A DNA stretch of 64,000 bases, from positions 3,346 through 67,345 of the forward strand of contig JAEYXD010000211.1 in NCBI GenBank assembly GCA_023428645.1, written 5' to 3'. The notes under the pieces are model-generated. The model was not told the DNA's origin, did not search any database, and saw only the letters and a list, made by a program, of their open reading frames with translations. Position 1 is the first letter of the stretch, and each line of letters opens with the position of its first letter. The stretch is from Pseudomonadota bacterium (lineage in GTDB: Bacteria; Pseudomonadota; Gammaproteobacteria; Steroidobacterales; Steroidobacteraceae). The position numbers and the translations under genes are program-made. Below are positions 43,329 to 52,282 of this stretch, in pieces.

Positions 43329-44593
43329 TGAGCGTCACGTTACAGAACAGCGGAGCACGCAAGAGCTCGCGCATGACGGCGCTCGTCGACTGGATCGACA
43401 ATCGCTTCCCGATGACCCGGTTCATGAAGGAGCACGCGTCCGAGTACTACGCGCCGAAGAACTTCAACTTCTGGTACTACTTCGGCTCGCTCGCGCTGGT
43501 CGTGCTCGTACTGCAGATCGTCACGGGCATCTTCCTGACGATGAACTACAAGCCGTCGGCGGCCGAAGCGTTCGCTTCCGTCGAATACATCATGCGTGAC
43601 GTCGAGTGGGGCTGGCTCATTCGCTACCTGCATTCGACCGGCGCATCGGCGTTCTTCATCGTCGTCTACCTGCACATGTTCCGCGGCTTGCTGTACGGCT
43701 CGTACAAGAACCCGCGCGAGCTCGTGTGGATTTTCGGCATGCTCATTTATCTGTGCTTGATGGCCGAGGCGTTCTTCGGCTACCTGCTGCCGTGGGGCAA
43801 CATGTCCTACTGGGGCGCGCAGGTGATCGTGTCGCTGTTCGGTGCGATTCCGGGCATCGGCGAGTCGCTCGTCGAGTGGATTCGCGGCGACTACTACATC
43901 TCCGACATCACGCTGAACCGCTTCTTCGCGCTGCACGTGATCGCGTTGCCGCTCGCGCTCGTGTTCCTCGTCATCGCGCACATCTTCGCGCTGCACGAGG
44001 TCGGCTCGAACAACCCGGACGGCATCGAGATCAAGAAGCTCAAGGGTCCGGACGGCCATCCTGTCGACGGCATTCCGTTCCATCCGTACTACACGATCAA
44101 GGACCTCGTCGGCTTCATCGTGTTCGCGGCCGTGTTCTCCTCGGTGGTGTTCTTCGCGCCGGAGATGGGCGGCTACTTCCTCGAGCACGCGAACTTCGAT
44201 CCGGCGAACCCGCTGCAGACGCCGGAGCACATCGCGCCGGTGTGGTACTTCACGCCGTTCTACGCGATTCTGCGCGCCGTGCCGAACAAGCTGATCGGCG
44301 TCCTCTTGATGGGTCTCGCGGTCGTCTCGTTCTTCTTCCTGCCGTGGCTCGACCGCGCGAAGGTGAAGTCGATTCGCTATCGCGGCTGGCTGTTCAAGAG
44401 CTTCCTGTTCGCGTTTGCAGTGAGCTTCGTTGCCCTGGGCTACCTCGGCTTGATGCCGGCTACGCCTGGCTACACGAATGCCGCGCGCATTTTCGCGGTC
44501 GTTTATTTCGCATTCTTCATTCTCATGCCGTGGTACTCGAAGGCCGATCAGACGAAGCCGGTACCGGATCGGGTGACTTACCATGCTCATTAA
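43328..44593 (+). CDS. petB: Cytochrome b of the bc1 complex
   Basis: The 421-residue membrane subunit has eight transmembrane helices. LIRYLHSTGASAFFIVVYLH and LHVIALPLALVFLVIAHI hold the heme-ligand histidines, GYLLPWGNMSYWGA is part of the quinol site, and PEHIAPVWYFTPFYAILRA is the PEWY-region equivalent near the Qo site (here PEH, not PEW, at that point). The start at 43328 overlaps petA by one base. Confidence 0.96.
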   Translation: MSVTLQNSGARKSSRMTALVDWIDNRFPMTRFMKEHASEYYAPKNFNFWYYFGSLALVVLVLQIVTGIFLTMNYKPSAAEAFASVEYIMRDVEWGWLIRYLHSTGASAFFIVVYLHMFRGLLYGSYKNPRELVWIFGMLIYLCLMAEAFFGYLLPWGNMSYWGAQVIVSLFGAIPGIGESLVEWIRGDYYISDITLNRFFALHVIALPLALVFLVIAHIFALHEVGSNNPDGIEIKKLKGPDGHPVDGIPFHPYYTIKDLVGFIVFAAVFSSVVFFAPEMGGYFLEHANFDPANPLQTPEHIAPVWYFTPFYAILRAVPNKLIGVLLMGLAVVSFFFLPWLDRAKVKSIRYRGWLFKSFLFAFAVSFVALGYLGLMPATPGYTNAARIFAVVYFAFFILMPWYSKADQTKPVPDRVTYHAH

Positions 44594-44612
44594 CAGAAAA
44601 ATGGCCGCAGCC

Positions 44613-44651
44613 GACTCCCCTTCCCCCGCGATCAGCGGGGGGAGGCGAGGG
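44613..44651. repeat. GC-rich palindromic repeat, copy 3, inside the 5' end of petC
   Basis: Arms cttcccccgc (44620-44629) and gcggggggagg (44635-44645) enclose a gatca loop, followed by cgaggg. It is the same family as 1598-1636 and 23890-23930, but here it lies in or just before the petC reading frame and brings a GGAGG. Confidence 0.7.
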
Positions 44652-45401
44652 ATGGGGGCTCTTCGCAAACTCGCATTGTTCGCCGTTGCCTTGTTGCCGG
44701 TGAGCGGCTTTGCCGCATCCGGTGGGCAACCGCTGCAATCGGCGAACAACGATGTGAGCAATACCGCTTCGCTGCAGCGCGGCGCCCGTAACTTCGTGAA
44801 TTACTGCCTCGGCTGCCATTCCGCGAAGTACGTTCGCTACAACCGCATGGGCGAGGACCTCGGCCTCTCCGAAGCTCAGATCATCGAGAACCTGATGTTC
44901 ACGGGCGAGCGTCCGCACGACACGATGAAGATCACGATGCCGCCGGCGGACGCCGAGCGCTGGTTCGGCCGTACGCCGCCGGACCTGAGCCTCATCGCCC
45001 GCGCGCGCGGGACCGACTACGTGTACTCGTTCTTGAAATCGTTCTATGTCGATCCGGCACGCCCGAACGGCACGAACAACCTCGTGCTGCCGATGACCGC
45101 GATGCCGCATGTGCTGGGCGATCTGCAGGGCTATCAGCAGGCCGTCTATGACGGCAAGAGCGATGCCGAGAACAATGCCGTGCACAAGGAGTTCAAAGGA
45201 TTCGAGATCGTGCAGAAGGGAACGATGGCGCCGGAGGAGTTCGACCAGTTCGTCCGCGATACGGTGAATTTCCTCGACTACGCCAGCGAGCCGATGCAAC
45301 TCGAGCGGCGTAACCTCGGCATGCGGGTGCTGGCGTTCCTGCTAGTGTTCTTCCTGTTCGCTTATTTCCTGAAGAAGGAGTATTGGAAGGACGTGAAGTG
45401 A
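44652..45401 (+). CDS. petC: Cytochrome c1 of the bc1 complex
   Basis: The protein (249 residues from ATG 44652) has a signal peptide (GALRKLALFAVALLPVSGFA), heme-binding C52-L-G-C55-H56, the PPDLSLIARARG stretch, a late Met ligand region and a C-terminal anchor (VLAFLLVFFLFAYFLKKEYW). GGAGG at 44641-44645, 6 bases upstream, supports this start. An in-frame ATG at 44583 overlapping petB would add 23 residues encoded mostly by the palindromic repeat; it lacks a ribosome binding site but could be coupled to petB. Confidence 0.92.
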   Translation: MGALRKLALFAVALLPVSGFAASGGQPLQSANNDVSNTASLQRGARNFVNYCLGCHSAKYVRYNRMGEDLGLSEAQIIENLMFTGERPHDTMKITMPPADAERWFGRTPPDLSLIARARGTDYVYSFLKSFYVDPARPNGTNNLVLPMTAMPHVLGDLQGYQQAVYDGKSDAENNAVHKEFKGFEIVQKGTMAPEEFDQFVRDTVNFLDYASEPMQLERRNLGMRVLAFLLVFFLFAYFLKKEYWKDVK

Positions 45402-45474
45402 TCCGGCGCGCTCGCAGGATGCGGGCGCGGCACGATCGGTCTTCGTTGTTTGCCGTAAGGGGCGCGCCGACGTG

Positions 45475-46074
45475 ATGACATTGTTCTCAAAGGCCGACGA
45501 TCCGTGGAGTCATCGCACGCGCATCGTGCTGGCCGAAAAGAGCATCCACGTCGAAACGATCGACGTCCGCGAGGGCAATTTGCCCGAGGATCTGCTCGAT
45601 CTGAACCCCTATCACAGCGTGCCGACGCTCGTCGACCGCGATCTCGTGCTCTACGACTCGCGGGTGATCATGGAATATCTCGACGAGCGTTTTCCGCACC
45701 CGCCGCTGATGCCGGTCGATCCGGTCGCGCGGGCCCAGTTCCGCTTGGCGCTGTACCGCATCGAGCGGGACTGGTATTCGCTTGCGCAGCAGATCGACGA
45801 TCCGAACGATCGCAAGCTTGCGCAGCGCGCGAAGAAGACGCTGCGCGACAGTATTCTCGCGAGCGCGGACGTATTCAAAGCGAAGCCGTACTTCCTGTCG
45901 GATGAATTCTCTCTTGTCGATGCGACGATCGCGCCGATACTCTGGCGCCTGCCTGCGTGGGAGATCGATCTCGCCTCGCAGTCGCCGACGATCAACAAGT
46001 ACGCTCACTTGGTGTTCTCCCGACCGACTTTCCGACAAAGCTTGTCGCGCCTCGAGCAGGAGATGCGCGCCTAA
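45475..46074 (+). CDS. sspA: Stringent starvation protein A
   Basis: The 199-residue GST-fold protein begins TLFSKADDPWSHRTRIVLAE, with LNPYHSVPTLVDRDLVLYDSRVIMEYLDERFPHP in pieces and a helical C-domain. It lacks the usual GST catalytic Cys/Ser and in E. coli binds RNA polymerase at the onset of stationary phase. Position after petABC and before sspB is conserved in gammaproteobacteria. The ATG at 45475 follows a GTG in frame. Confidence 0.95.
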   Translation: MTLFSKADDPWSHRTRIVLAEKSIHVETIDVREGNLPEDLLDLNPYHSVPTLVDRDLVLYDSRVIMEYLDERFPHPPLMPVDPVARAQFRLALYRIERDWYSLAQQIDDPNDRKLAQRAKKTLRDSILASADVFKAKPYFLSDEFSLVDATIAPILWRLPAWEIDLASQSPTINKYAHLVFSRPTFRQSLSRLEQEMRA

Positions 46075-46086
46075 GAGCTTAGGCGC
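46067..46086 (+). other. Hairpin across the sspA stop codon
   Basis: Perfect 8-bp stem gcgcctaa / ttaggcgc with loop gagc, containing the sspA TAA. It lies 14 bp before the sspB ATG and may affect coupling or mRNA stability. Confidence 0.45.
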
Positions 46087-46100
46087 CGGAGTGGATCGAA

Positions 46101-46523
46101 ATGACTGATGCCCCAGTGCGGTCCCGGCGACCCTATTTGCTGCGCGCGATGCACGAGTGGATCACAGACAGCCTGCAGACGCCCCATCTCGTCGTCGATG
46201 CATCGGTGCCGGGCGTGGAAGTGCCGCGCCAATACGTGCAGGGCGGCAAGATCATCTTGAACGTGAGCCATTCGGCGACGAGCGCGCTCAATCTCGGCAA
46301 CGATTTCGTCATGTTCCGCGCGCGTTTCGGCGCGGCGACACATGATGTCTCGGTTCCCGTCGCCGCCGTCCTCGGGATCTACGCGCGCGAAACCGGGCAA
46401 GGAATGATCTTTTCGGAAGCGGATGCGCCGCCGCCGCAGCCCACGCCGCCACCGCCGTCGGACGCGCCAACGAGCGGCAGCGAGCCGAAACGCGCGAGGC
46501 CTTCGTTGAAAGTCGTGAAGTGA
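46101..46523 (+). CDS. sspB: ClpXP protease specificity-enhancing factor SspB
   Basis: The 140-residue adaptor has the ssrA-tag-binding fold (RRPYLLRAMHEWITDS, HLVVDASVPGVEVP, IILNVSHSATSALNLGNDF), then a Pro-rich flexible linker (109-125) and the terminal ClpX-binding motif RPSLKVVK. It delivers ssrA-tagged proteins to ClpXP. It ends 10 bp from the convergent pdxH. Confidence 0.95.
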   Translation: MTDAPVRSRRPYLLRAMHEWITDSLQTPHLVVDASVPGVEVPRQYVQGGKIILNVSHSATSALNLGNDFVMFRARFGAATHDVSVPVAAVLGIYARETGQGMIFSEADAPPPQPTPPPPSDAPTSGSEPKRARPSLKVVK

Positions 46524-46533
46524 CCCGCCGCGT

Positions 46534-47193
46534 TCAAGGATTGAGCCGGGTCGCTCGCCAGGAACCCGTCGCAAACGTGAACTCACCGCTCGGACACAGT
46601 TCGCGCGTCCATACCGCCCGATCGTGAATGCGGCCGGGTCCCTCGACCCACAACTCCAGTCGATCGGCCCACAAGCGGTAACCGCCCCAGTGCGGCGGAC
46701 GCGGCACGTGGCCGGTTTGCGCGCCGGGATCGATGCCGAAGCGATGCGCGACCTTGTCGACTTCCTCCGCGAGCGCCGCGCGAGAGGCCAACGGCTCGCT
46801 TTGACGGCTGGCCCACGCGCCGATGCGGCTTGCGAGTGCGCGCGTCGCGAAGTATTCGTCGCTTTCCTCGACCGGGGAGCGCACGACCGGGCCTTCGATG
46901 CGGACCTGGCGCTGCAGCGAGTCCCAATGCATGACGGCGGCCGCACGCGGGTGCATGGTCAGTTCCCGTGCTTTGCGGGATTCGTAGTTCGTGAAGAACA
47001 CCAGATAGCCGCTCGGGTCGATCCGCTTGCACAACACGACGCGAGCGGACGGCTGCGAATCCGCGCCGACCGTCGCGAGCACCATTGCATCCGGATTCGG
47101 CTGCACGGCGCGGGCGCGCGCTTCGGCAAACCAGCCGGTGAACACGTCGAGCGGGCTGTCCGGCAGCGGGTCTGGCAAGAAATCGTTCGGCAT
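46534..47193 (-). CDS. pdxH: Pyridoxamine 5'-phosphate oxidase
   Basis: The 219-residue FMN enzyme makes pyridoxal 5'-phosphate. DAMVLATVGADSQPSARVVLCK, GYLVFFTNYESRKARELT, RQVRIEGPVVRSP, ASRIGAWASRQSEPL and RPPHWGGYRLWADRLELW are the family motifs. The ATG at 47193 is preferred to 47241. It supports PLP enzymes such as HemL in this window. Confidence 0.95.
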   Translation of the reverse strand: MPNDFLPDPLPDSPLDVFTGWFAEARARAVQPNPDAMVLATVGADSQPSARVVLCKRIDPSGYLVFFTNYESRKARELTMHPRAAAVMHWDSLQRQVRIEGPVVRSPVEESDEYFATRALASRIGAWASRQSEPLASRAALAEEVDKVAHRFGIDPGAQTGHVPRPPHWGGYRLWADRLELWVEGPGRIHDRAVWTRELCPSGEFTFATGSWRATRLNP

Positions 47194-47338
47194 GAAGGCG
47201 CCTTTTTCGCGGTTACGACTCCGCACCGTGCGGAAGCTCACACGCGCATAGTAGCGCGCAGCACATGATCGCAGCCGCGCTTGCCGGCCCCGAACCGGCC
47301 CGGTAAAAGCTTCGCGGAACTGTCCCTACGGAATTGCC

Positions 47339-48436
47339 ATGACACTTGAAGAGCTTCGCACCCGCCTGAGCGCCCTGGATCGAGAGCTGCTCGGGCTCGT
47401 CGCCGAGCGCCAGCGCTTGAGCCGCGAGGTCGCCGAAGCGAAGCGCGCAGTCGGCCGACCGACACGCGACTTCAATCGCGAGCGCGAGGTGCTGCTGCAG
47501 GCTCGAGCGACGGCGGCGTCGCTCGGCATTTCACCGGATCTCGCCGAATCGGTGCTGCGCTTGCTGATTCGCGGCTCGCTCGCGACGCAGGAGCGCATTC
47601 GCGTGGCCGCGGGCGGGCAGGGCAGCGGCCGGACGGCGCTCGTCATCGGCGGCGCGGGCAAGATGGGCCGCTGGTTCGTGGAGTTCCTCGCCTCGCAAGG
47701 CTACGGAGTGACCGTTGCCGATCCGCACGGCGGAGTCGAAGGCTTCGCGCATTTCGCCGATTGGCACAGTGCGCCGCTCGATGCTGATCTCATCGTCGTC
47801 GCGACACCGATGCAGACCGCGAACACGGTGCTGCAAGAGCTCGCGGCGCGCCGTCCGTCCGGCGTCATTTTCGATGTGGGCTCGCTCAAGACGCCCCTGC
47901 GTCCCGGCCTGACGGCACTGCGCGCGGCCGGCTGTCGCGTCACCTCGATTCATCCCATGTTCGGCCCCGATACCGAATTGCTGTCGGGCCGGCACGTGAT
48001 CTTCGTCGACGCGGGTCATCGCGAGGCGCTCGACGCGGCGCAGGCGTTGTTCGCCTCGACGATGGCCGAGCAAGTCGTGATGAGCCTGGACGAGCACGAT
48101 CGACTCATCGCCTATGTTTTGGGCTTGTCGCATGCTCTGAACATTGCCTTTTTCACGGCGCTTGCCGAAAGCGGCGAGGCCGCGCCGCGGCTCGCGCAAT
48201 TGTCGAGCACGACGTACGACGCGCAGGTCGACGTCGCGACGAAAGTGGCGAGCGAGAATCCCCAGATGTATTTCGAGATCCAGCGCCTGAACGAGTACGG
48301 GCGCGACTCGCTGCAGGCGCTGCGCGACTCGGTCGAGCGCTTGTATCAGGCGGTCACGAACGACGACGAGGCCGGCTTCGTCGCGCTCATGCAGCGCGGT
48401 CGCGAGTATCTCGCCGGCCGCATCCGGGAAAAATGA
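47339..48436 (+). CDS. tyrA: Bifunctional chorismate mutase/prephenate dehydrogenase (T-protein)
   Basis: Residues 1-90 are an AroQ-type chorismate mutase (LRTRLSALDRELLGLVAERQ) and the rest a prephenate dehydrogenase with ALVIGGAGKMGRWFVEFL (NAD site), SIHPMFGPDTELLSG and LGLSHALNIAFF. This fusion is the enterobacterial type of tyrosine biosynthesis. There is no ACT domain, so feedback control would act through the catalytic domains. It overlaps the next gene by 4 bp (ATGA). Confidence 0.95.
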   Translation: MTLEELRTRLSALDRELLGLVAERQRLSREVAEAKRAVGRPTRDFNREREVLLQARATAASLGISPDLAESVLRLLIRGSLATQERIRVAAGGQGSGRTALVIGGAGKMGRWFVEFLASQGYGVTVADPHGGVEGFAHFADWHSAPLDADLIVVATPMQTANTVLQELAARRPSGVIFDVGSLKTPLRPGLTALRAAGCRVTSIHPMFGPDTELLSGRHVIFVDAGHREALDAAQALFASTMAEQVVMSLDEHDRLIAYVLGLSHALNIAFFTALAESGEAAPRLAQLSSTTYDAQVDVATKVASENPQMYFEIQRLNEYGRDSLQALRDSVERLYQAVTNDDEAGFVALMQRGREYLAGRIREK

Positions 48437-49533
48437 AACGCTCGGGCGACCGCGATCCCACCACGGAAGTTCGCGAACTGCGCGCGCGGATCGCGGCGCT
48501 CGTGGACGAGGCGGCCGCGAACGAACGCCTGTTCAAGCGCAATCTGGAGCGCGAGCTCGAGCTGCTGCAGGCCGAGAATCTCGCGCAACTGTTCGATAAG
48601 TTGTGCGAGTGGCTGAAGACCTCCTACGGGCTCGATGCCGTGACGTTGCTGCTCACCGACTCGCAGCACGAGATCCGGCATTTGCTGATCGCCGAGCAGG
48701 TGGCGGTCGAGGATTTCCCGCAGGTGATCTTCGCCGACACGATGGGCGAGATGGCGCCGCAGCTGGTCTCGTTCCACAAGCCTTGGCTCGGTCCGTACAT
48801 GGGGTGCGATCATCAACGGCTCTTTCCGGGCACCGAGGGGCTGAAGAGCATCGCGTTGATTCCCCTGCGCCGGCACGAGCGGCTCTACGGCAGCCTGAAT
48901 TTCGGCAGTGCCGACGACAAGCGGTTCTCGCGGCACCTGGCGACGGACTTCCTCGCCCATCTCGGGGTCATCGCGGCCTTTGCGATTGAGAACACCTTGA
49001 ATCGCGCGCGCCTGGTGCGCAGCGGGCTCACCGACTTTCTCACCGGCTGGCACAACCGTCGTTATCTGAGTGCGCGCCTGAAGGAAGAACTGGCGCGCGC
49101 CCAGCGCCAGGGCACGAATCTCGTCTGCTTCATCATCGATCTGGATCACTTCAAGGCCGTGAACGACAAGTACGGGCACCTCGCGGGCGACACCGCCCTG
49201 CGCGAGGCGGCGCGGCGCGTCGACAGCCACATCCGCAACAGCGATGCGGCGGCTCGGTTCGGCGGCGATGAATTCGTCGTGCTCGCGCCGGGAATTGCCG
49301 CGACTCAAGCCGCCGCGTTGGCCGGACGCATCCGCGAAGCCGTCTGCGGCACTCCGGTCGAGGTCGTGCCCGGGACGAAGCTCACGCTCACGGTTTCGAT
49401 CGGTGTTTCTGAAATTGTCGTAACCCGGGACGAGCAGAATCTCGAGTCGGCCGCCGAGCGCCTGCTCGCGAACGCTGACGCCGCGCTCTACAAGGCCAAG
49501 CAGCTCGGCCGCAATCGAGTCGAACTGGGCTGA
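48433..49533 (+). CDS. Diguanylate cyclase with N-terminal DUF484/GAF-like domain
   Basis: The 366-residue protein has a coiled coil (12-50), a DUF484/GAF-like sensor (about 50-190) and a GGDEF domain with intact GGDEF at 277-281 and an RxxD inhibitory site (RNSD, 268-271) five residues before it. It should make c-di-GMP in the cytosol with product inhibition. The GAF ligand is unknown. Overlap with tyrA suggests co-expression. Confidence 0.93.
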   Translation: MKRSGDRDPTTEVRELRARIAALVDEAAANERLFKRNLERELELLQAENLAQLFDKLCEWLKTSYGLDAVTLLLTDSQHEIRHLLIAEQVAVEDFPQVIFADTMGEMAPQLVSFHKPWLGPYMGCDHQRLFPGTEGLKSIALIPLRRHERLYGSLNFGSADDKRFSRHLATDFLAHLGVIAAFAIENTLNRARLVRSGLTDFLTGWHNRRYLSARLKEELARAQRQGTNLVCFIIDLDHFKAVNDKYGHLAGDTALREAARRVDSHIRNSDAAARFGGDEFVVLAPGIAATQAAALAGRIREAVCGTPVEVVPGTKLTLTVSIGVSEIVVTRDEQNLESAAERLLANADAALYKAKQLGRNRVELG

Positions 49534-49573
49534 GCGTTGTCACCCGAATCGGCACCAAACCCGTGCTACCATC

Positions 49574-49596
49574 TTAATGCGATTCATTCGCATTAA
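49574..49596. promoter_or_regulatory. Fur-box-like palindrome before the iron transporter
   Basis: A perfect 9-bp inverted repeat, ttaatgcga and tcgcattaa around ttcat, ends 18 bases before the start of the ferric-iron binding-protein gene. Its 19-bp core resembles Fur operators (alternating AATG/CATT halves). A Fur-Fe2+ repressor at this place would block the fbp operon when iron is plentiful. Confidence 0.6.
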
Positions 49597-49614
49597 CGGG
49601 CATCGGGAGTCTGC

Positions 49615-50625
49615 ATGGGAATTCCAAGATCTGTCGGTTTCGTCGTCCTCGCCGTATCGGCCCTCGCGCTCAGCGCCTGCGGCCGCAATCCCGATGAGAT
49701 CGCGGTGTATTCCGCCCGCATGGAGCAGCTCATCAAGCCCGTGTTCGACCGTTACACGGCCGAAACGGGCGTGCCGATTCGCTTCGTGACCGACGACGCG
49801 GCGCCGCTGATCGAGCGCTTGGCAGCCGAGGGCGAAAATTCGCCGGCCGACATTCTGCTGACGGTCGACGCGGGCGAGCTGTGGCACGCGGCCGAGCGCG
49901 GCCTGCTGCAGCCGGTCGAGTCCGAAGTGCTCACGGCGAATATTCCCGAGGCGTTTCGCGATCCCGCCAACCGTTGGTTCGGTCTGTCGGTGCGCGCTCG
50001 CACGATGGTCTACAGCACGGAGCGCGTGAATCCGGAGGAGCTGTCGACGTACGAGGCACTCGCCGAGCCGCGATGGAAGGGCAAGCTGTGCCTGCGCACG
50101 TCCAAGAAGGTGTACAACCAGTCGCTGGTCGCGATGCTCATTGCGCAGCATGGCGAGGAGGCGACGGAGAAGGTCGTGCGCGGCTGGGTCGACAATCTCG
50201 CGACGGACGTGTTCGCGAACGACACTCAGCTCATCGAGGCGATCGCCGCCGGGCAATGCGACGTCGGCATCGTGAACACCTATTACTTCGGCCGCATCCA
50301 GCGCGACAATCCGTCGATCCCGGTCAAGCTGTTCTGGGCCGACCAGCAAGGCACCGGCGTGCACGTGAACGTCTCCGGCGCGGGCATCACCGCGCACGCA
50401 CCGCATCGCGAGGCGGCGCAGAAATTCCTCGAATGGCTGTCGCAGCAAGAGAGCCAATCGATGTTCGCGGGGTTGAATCTCGAATATCCGGCGAGCCCGG
50501 CCGTAACGCCTGATCCCATCGTGGCGGCATGGGGCGAGTTCAAGTCCAATCCGATCAATCTCGCCAAGGCGGGCGAGTTGCAAGCGGATGCGGTCAGGCT
50601 GATGGATCGCGCCGGCTATCGCTGA
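49615..50625 (+). CDS. fbpA: Ferric iron ABC transporter substrate-binding lipoprotein
   Basis: The 336-residue protein has a lipobox L19-S20-A21-C22, so it is anchored rather than free in the periplasm. The domain begins EIAVYSARMEQLIKPVFDRY and includes GLSVRARTMVYSTERV and NTYYFGRIQRDN, where the paired tyrosines match the Fe3+ ligands of FbpA/FutA proteins. Permease and ATPase genes follow, and a Fur-like site precedes it. Confidence 0.9.
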   Translation: MGIPRSVGFVVLAVSALALSACGRNPDEIAVYSARMEQLIKPVFDRYTAETGVPIRFVTDDAAPLIERLAAEGENSPADILLTVDAGELWHAAERGLLQPVESEVLTANIPEAFRDPANRWFGLSVRARTMVYSTERVNPEELSTYEALAEPRWKGKLCLRTSKKVYNQSLVAMLIAQHGEEATEKVVRGWVDNLATDVFANDTQLIEAIAAGQCDVGIVNTYYFGRIQRDNPSIPVKLFWADQQGTGVHVNVSGAGITAHAPHREAAQKFLEWLSQQESQSMFAGLNLEYPASPAVTPDPIVAAWGEFKSNPINLAKAGELQADAVRLMDRAGYR

Positions 50626-50632
50626 TCCCTTG

Positions 50633-52282
50633 ATGACCACACGCGCATCGAGCTCGTTCGCGACGGAACGCAAACCACGTGTGCTCGCGAGCGCGTTGGC
50701 GCTCGCCTTGTGCGTGCCGGCACTCGCGCCGCTGGTCGTGATCTGCGTCGCCGCGCTCTCGCCCGATACGACGATCTGGTCGCATCTGTCGCGGTTCGTG
50801 CTGCCTGAAGTGGTAGCGAACACGGTCGTGCTCGTCGTCAGCGTCGCCATCATGAGCGGCGTGATCGGCACGGCGCTCGCGTGGCTCACTTCGATGTGCG
50901 AGTTTCCGGGGCGCCGCTTCTTCGAATGGGCGCTGTTGTTGCCGCTCGCGATTCCGGCGTATGTCCTCGCCTTCGTCGCCGTCGGATTCCTCGACTACTC
51001 GGGTCCACTGCAAACGGCGCTGCGAGCGGCGTTCGGCAGCTCCGCCTGGGTGCCGCGGATTCGCTCGCTCGGCGGGGCTGCACTCGTGCTGTCGCTCGCG
51101 ACCTACCCGTACGTGTATCTGCTTGCGCGCAGCGCGTTTCTGACCCAAGGACGGCGCGCCTTGGAGGCCGCGCAGACGTTGGGTTACGGGCGCGCGGCGG
51201 CAAGCTGGAAGGTGGCTTTGCCGATGGCACGGCCGTGGATCTTCGCGGGCATCGCCTTGACCGCGATGGAAACGCTCGCGGACTTCGGCGCGGTCTATAT
51301 CTTCAACGCGCGCACGTTCACGACGGCGATCTACGGCGCGTGGTTCGGCATGCGGTCCGTGAACACCGCGCTGCAGCTCGCCGGCGTGCTGATGATCTTC
51401 GTGCTGATCGTGTTCTTTATCGAGCGCCGCGCGCGCGCGAGCGCCACGTTCGCCAGCGCGCGCGACGTGAGCCGGGAAGTACCGCGGCTCGCACTGTCGC
51501 CCGCGCTGCGTCGACTCGCGACCGTGACCGCGGGGTTCGTATTCGCGATCGCGTTCGCACTGCCGGTCCTGCAGCTCGCGATCTGGGCGGTGGAGCGCCG
51601 CGCCGATCTGGATACGCGCTACTTCGGTTTTGTGCTGCGCAGCCTGCTGCTCGCCGGCAGCGCGGCGGTCGTGATCGTCGCGTGCGGCGCTCTGCTCGCG
51701 TACATTCTGCGCAGACTGCCATCGCGATTCTCCAAGGCGGTGATCCGGCTCGCGACGATCGGCTACGCCATCCCAGGAACCGTGCTTGCCGTCGGTGTCC
51801 TCGTGCCGATCATCTTCCTGAGTAACTCGCTCCATGATCTGTTGCGCCACTGGTTCGGCGCGGGAGCGCCGATGCTGATGTTTCAGGGCACGCTGATCGC
51901 CGTGCTGCTCGGCTATCTCGCGCGCTTTCTCGCGGTGGGTTTCAATCCGATCGAGAGTGGGCTGCAGCGCATTACCAGGAACATCGACGAGGCGGCGATC
52001 AGTATGGGCGTGACCGGTTCGGCATTGTTACGGCGGGTGCACGTGCCCTTGCTGAAGACGAGTCTCGCGGCCGCCGCGACGCTCGTCTTCGTCGACGTCA
52101 TGAAAGAAATGCCGATCACGCTCATTGCGCGCCCATTCGGTTGGGACACACTCGCGATTCGTGTTTTCCAGATGACGTCGGAGGGCGAGTGGGAGCGGGC
52201 GGCGTTGCCGTCGATCGCGATCGTCCTCACCGGGCTCGTTCCGGTCGCGCTGCTTACGCGCAGAGGCGCCCATGTGGCTTGA
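50633..52282 (+). CDS. fbpB: Ferric iron ABC transporter permease (duplicated domain)
   Basis: The 549-residue permease has about twelve transmembrane helices in two repeated halves. Each has an EAA loop: EAAQTLGYGRAAASWKVALP and EAAISMGVTGSALLRRVHVP. This is the FbpB/SfuB type, which forms the whole pore as one chain. The ATG at 50633 is used; a TTG lies 1 codon upstream. Its end overlaps the ATPase gene by 11 bp. Confidence 0.92.
   Translation: MTTRASSSFATERKPRVLASALALALCVPALAPLVVICVAALSPDTTIWSHLSRFVLPEVVANTVVLVVSVAIMSGVIGTALAWLTSMCEFPGRRFFEWALLLPLAIPAYVLAFVAVGFLDYSGPLQTALRAAFGSSAWVPRIRSLGGAALVLSLATYPYVYLLARSAFLTQGRRALEAAQTLGYGRAAASWKVALPMARPWIFAGIALTAMETLADFGAVYIFNARTFTTAIYGAWFGMRSVNTALQLAGVLMIFVLIVFFIERRARASATFASARDVSREVPRLALSPALRRLATVTAGFVFAIAFALPVLQLAIWAVERRADLDTRYFGFVLRSLLLAGSAAVVIVACGALLAYILRRLPSRFSKAVIRLATIGYAIPGTVLAVGVLVPIIFLSNSLHDLLRHWFGAGAPMLMFQGTLIAVLLGYLARFLAVGFNPIESGLQRITRNIDEAAISMGVTGSALLRRVHVPLLKTSLAAAATLVFVDVMKEMPITLIARPFGWDTLAIRVFQMTSEGEWERAALPSIAIVLTGLVPVALLTRRGAHVA

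Noticed and set aside
49574..49596. Terminator for the diguanylate cyclase gene
   Set aside because: The palindrome is AT-rich, has a short stem and no T-run, and sits at the next gene's start, so an operator fits better.
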